Shown in pieces: positions 34,295-36,292 of a stretch of DNA of 36,292 bases. Under the pieces are notes generated by a model that made no database searches, was not told the DNA's origin, and saw only the letters and a list, made by a program, of their open reading frames with translations. The translations under genes and the position numbers were made by a program. The DNA is from an uncultured Duganella sp. (GTDB lineage Bacteria; Pseudomonadota; Gammaproteobacteria; Burkholderiales; Burkholderiaceae), in contig CAMLRG010000031.1 in the NCBI GenBank assembly GCA_946482335.1, positions 1 through 36,292 of the forward strand. The letters run 5' to 3'. The stretch's first letter is position 1. The number at the start of each line of letters is the position of its first letter.

Positions 34295-36211
34295 TTAGGG
34301 CATGACCATCAGCTGCAGCCCCGACGCCGTGCCCGGCGCATGGTACACGCGCTGGGTGGCCTTGACGAAGTCTTCCGGCTTGGCTTGCGGGATGCTGGTG
34401 AAGGTTTGCGGGTTCAGGTCCACCAGCGGGAACCAGCTGCTCTGCACATGCACCATGATGCGGTGGCCGCGGCGGAAGGTGTGGTGGACGTCGCCCAACT
34501 GGTAGCTGAGCGGCTCCACCTTGCCGGGTACGAAGGGCGCGGGCTGCTCGAAGCTGTTGCGGAACTTGCCGCGCAAGGGATTGCCGCGCACCAGCTGCTG
34601 GTAGCCGCCCATTTTCACCGCTGGCGGCGGCGTGTCCTTGTGCTTGGCCTCTTCCTTGTCCTGCGGGTAGTCGGCCGGGTAAACGTCGATCAGCTTGACC
34701 ACGAAGTCGCTGTCGGTGCCGCTGGTCGAGACGAACAGCTTGGGTGTGACCGGCCCGGCCACGGTGACGTCTTCTTCCAGCACCTCGCTCTGGTACACCA
34801 ATACGTCGGGACGGGTCGAGGCGAAACGCTGGTCGGACACCATGTATTCGCGCGGCACGCCGGTTGCCGGGTAGCCGATGAACGGCACCGGCTTGCGCGG
34901 GTCGCTGACGTATTCGTCGAAGCCGGCGCCGACCGCCGGCTGTTGCCAGCTCAGGGTGCCGTTCGGCCCCAGGTACAGCATCTTCGGCCTGGCCTGCACG
35001 GGCGGCCAGGCAGTGTACTGGCGCCACACATTGGTGCCGGTTTCGAAGGTGTTGACGGCGGCGATCGGCTGCGCCGGTTTCACACCCTTCAATTGCTCCT
35101 CGAAGAAGGGGAACAGCAGCTTCTTGTTGAAATGCTCGCTGGTCTTGCTGTCGAATTTCACATGGCCCAGGCGCTTGCCTTCGCCGCTGGCCCAGCCGCC
35201 GTGCACCCAGGGGCCGACCACCAGGCCGTTGAAAATGCCCGGATTGTTCTTGCCGATGGCGCGGTAGGTGGAGAACGGGCCTTGCGGGTCTTCCGCATCG
35301 AACCAGCCGCCCACGGTCAGTACGGCGGCCTTGATGTTCTTCAGATGCGGCGCCAGGTTGCGCGACTTCCAGAACTCGTCGTAGGTGTCGTGCTCGATGG
35401 TCGGCTTCAGGTAGGCTTGCTGCTTCGCTTCCATGCCGGCAAGGATATTCGACAGCGTCAGGCGCTGCTGGAAATAGTCGTAGCCGCTGGTGGTGCCGTA
35501 CTCGAAATCGCTCCAGGTCTTGGGCAGCGGCGTCGGGTTCTTTTCCTCGGTGAAGGCGGCATAAAAGTCGAAGTTCGCCGCCAGCATGAAGGCCCCGCCA
35601 TGGTAGGAGTCGTCGCCCATGTATAGGTCGGTGATCGGCGCCTGCGGCGAGGCGGCCTTGATGGCCGGGTGCGAATCGATGATGCTGGCCGAGGTATAGA
35701 AGCCGGGGTAGCTGATGCCGTAGATGCCGACCTTGCCATTGTTGTTGGCCACGTGCTTGAGCAGCCAGTCGACGGTGTCGTGCATGTCGCGGCTTTCATT
35801 GCCTTCCCCCGCTTCCAGGCGGGACTTGGCATGCGGCGTCATTTCCTGCCACTTGCCTTCGGACATGTAGCGGCCGCGCACGTCCTGTTTGACGAAGATG
35901 TAGCCGGCATCGCTGAATTCTGCCGAGGGACCCAGGCGGCGCGGATAGAAGTCGACCCCGTATTGCAACTGGTCGTCGACGTTCACGCCGGCGCTGTAGG
36001 GCGTGCGTTCGATCAGGAAGGGGTACGTCTTGCTGGCATCCTTCGGCACGTAGACGGCCGTGAACAGGCGTACGCCGTCGCGCATCGGGATGCGGAATTC
36101 GTACTTGGTGTAGGAAGAGCGCAGGTCCGGTTTTTCTTCAGGTGCCGCCTGGGCGGCGCCTGCGAAGGCCAATGCGAGGGAAAGGGCGAGGGGAGTGAAT
36201 TTGTGCAGCAT
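34295..36211 (-). CDS. Exported CocE/NonD family hydrolase
   Basis: 638 residues with a signal peptide (MLHKFTPLALSLALAFAGAAQAAP). The X-Pro dipeptidyl-peptidase/CocE fold follows: YEFRIPMRDGVRLFTAVYVP, KQDVRGRYMSEGKW, the nucleophile Ser in VGIYGISYPGFYTSASIID, the acid region in LTVGGWFDAEDPQGPFSTY and the His in VVGPWVHGGWAS. A C-terminal jelly-roll domain (LFVSTSGTDSDFVVKLIDVYP, HTFRRGHRIMVHVQSSWFPLVDLNPQT) completes it. It is closest in pattern to alpha-amino-acid ester hydrolases and glutaryl-7-ACA acylases; the natural substrate is not clear. AAGGA lies 4 bases before the ATG. Confidence 0.93.
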   Translation of the reverse strand: MLHKFTPLALSLALAFAGAAQAAPEEKPDLRSSYTKYEFRIPMRDGVRLFTAVYVPKDASKTYPFLIERTPYSAGVNVDDQLQYGVDFYPRRLGPSAEFSDAGYIFVKQDVRGRYMSEGKWQEMTPHAKSRLEAGEGNESRDMHDTVDWLLKHVANNNGKVGIYGISYPGFYTSASIIDSHPAIKAASPQAPITDLYMGDDSYHGGAFMLAANFDFYAAFTEEKNPTPLPKTWSDFEYGTTSGYDYFQQRLTLSNILAGMEAKQQAYLKPTIEHDTYDEFWKSRNLAPHLKNIKAAVLTVGGWFDAEDPQGPFSTYRAIGKNNPGIFNGLVVGPWVHGGWASGEGKRLGHVKFDSKTSEHFNKKLLFPFFEEQLKGVKPAQPIAAVNTFETGTNVWRQYTAWPPVQARPKMLYLGPNGTLSWQQPAVGAGFDEYVSDPRKPVPFIGYPATGVPREYMVSDQRFASTRPDVLVYQSEVLEEDVTVAGPVTPKLFVSTSGTDSDFVVKLIDVYPADYPQDKEEAKHKDTPPPAVKMGGYQQLVRGNPLRGKFRNSFEQPAPFVPGKVEPLSYQLGDVHHTFRRGHRIMVHVQSSWFPLVDLNPQTFTSIPQAKPEDFVKATQRVYHAPGTASGLQLMVMP

Positions 36212-36235
36212 GGATCCTTATGGGGTTTGCTATGC

Positions 36236-36278
36236 GGTGCCAGGGCCCAACACGCTGCGCGTGTCAGGACCTGGCACC
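36236..36278. repeat. Nested palindromic repeat at the window end
   Basis: Outer arms GGTGCCAGG (36236-36244) and CCTGGCACC (36270-36278) are exact inverted copies. Inside them ACACGC (36250-36255) and GCGTGT (36259-36264) form a second stem around TGC. This double hairpin lies just upstream of the hydrolase start and looks like a dispersed palindromic repeat (REP-like). Only this copy is in the window. Confidence 0.7.
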
Positions 36279-36292
36279 GGGGTTATTTAGAT

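Overview
The window is high-GC, densely coded bacterial DNA. Gene content and protein flavour (Burkholderiales-type Rho with trxA beside it, a five-step hut pathway with HutF and HutG, DUF3297, the PA2779/PA2778 pair, GGGGTC(A/T)GACCC-type palindromic repeats) point to a betaproteobacterium of the Oxalobacteraceae, in the Massilia/Duganella/Janthinobacterium neighbourhood. The assignment is by eye, not by database search. There are no rRNA or tRNA genes, no prophage and no CRISPR array. No gene-free stretch exceeds 300 bases; the longest (25017-25280) holds a terminator, a candidate small RNA and a sigma-E-like promoter.

Layout. 1-4454 (minus): rho (3' end cut by the window edge), trxA, and a large PPC-repeat/DUF4214 protein that looks secreted without a Sec signal. 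4542-10454 (minus): a signalling unit made of hutC, a very large hybrid sensor kinase (NMT1/THI5-like binding domain, one membrane segment, five PAS domains, HisKA, HATPase, REC, HPt) and a stand-alone receiver. 10538-12468 (plus): a DNA alkylation-repair pair, ada and an Oxygenase-NA type 2OG-Fe(II) oxygenase, overlapping by ATGA. 12472-13278: a compact 0.8-kb element with long terminal inverted repeats, each carrying five phased iterons, around one ribbon-helix-helix-like gene. 13284-15682: a glutathione S-transferase and an exported amidohydrolase. 15684-25016: the histidine-utilisation operon hutU-hutH-hutG-hutF-hutD-hutI plus a substrate-binding/permease fusion. It is driven by a sigma-70-like promoter with a HutC-type operator between -35 and -10. 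25034-25556: the non-coding region described above and a small coiled-coil membrane protein. 25553-36211: short housekeeping or accessory units (GNAT, EamA exporter, DUF962, hypoxanthine-DNA glycosylase, PA2779/PA2778, GST-like, GNAT plus glycosyltransferase, DUF3297, alpha/beta hydrolase, YdeI-like, CocE/NonD hydrolase).

How the genes work together. Histidine is converted by HutH to urocanate, by HutU to imidazolonepropionate, by HutI to formiminoglutamate, by HutF to formylglutamate and by HutG to glutamate plus formate. HutC is expected to repress the operon until urocanate accumulates. HutC is encoded 5 kb away, apparently upstream of and together with the sensor kinase and receiver, which hints at a shared nutritional input (inference).

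The most unusual item is the 12472-13278 element. Its two ends share a 40-bp identical inverted stretch, and five TGCCTGAAA-type iterons per end have identical spacings (12, 10, 11, 10 bp, about one helical turn). It sits exactly between two convergent stop codons with a possible 6-bp direct repeat outside it, and its only gene has no recognisable transposase signature. It is the best candidate for an undescribed mobile or self-regulating system here. Second-tier items are a candidate small RNA with a CUCCCCUCCC anti-Shine-Dalgarno stretch, a near-consensus sigma-E promoter, and a cluster of five genes whose -10 boxes lie 6-8 nt from the start codon, suggesting leaderless mRNAs.
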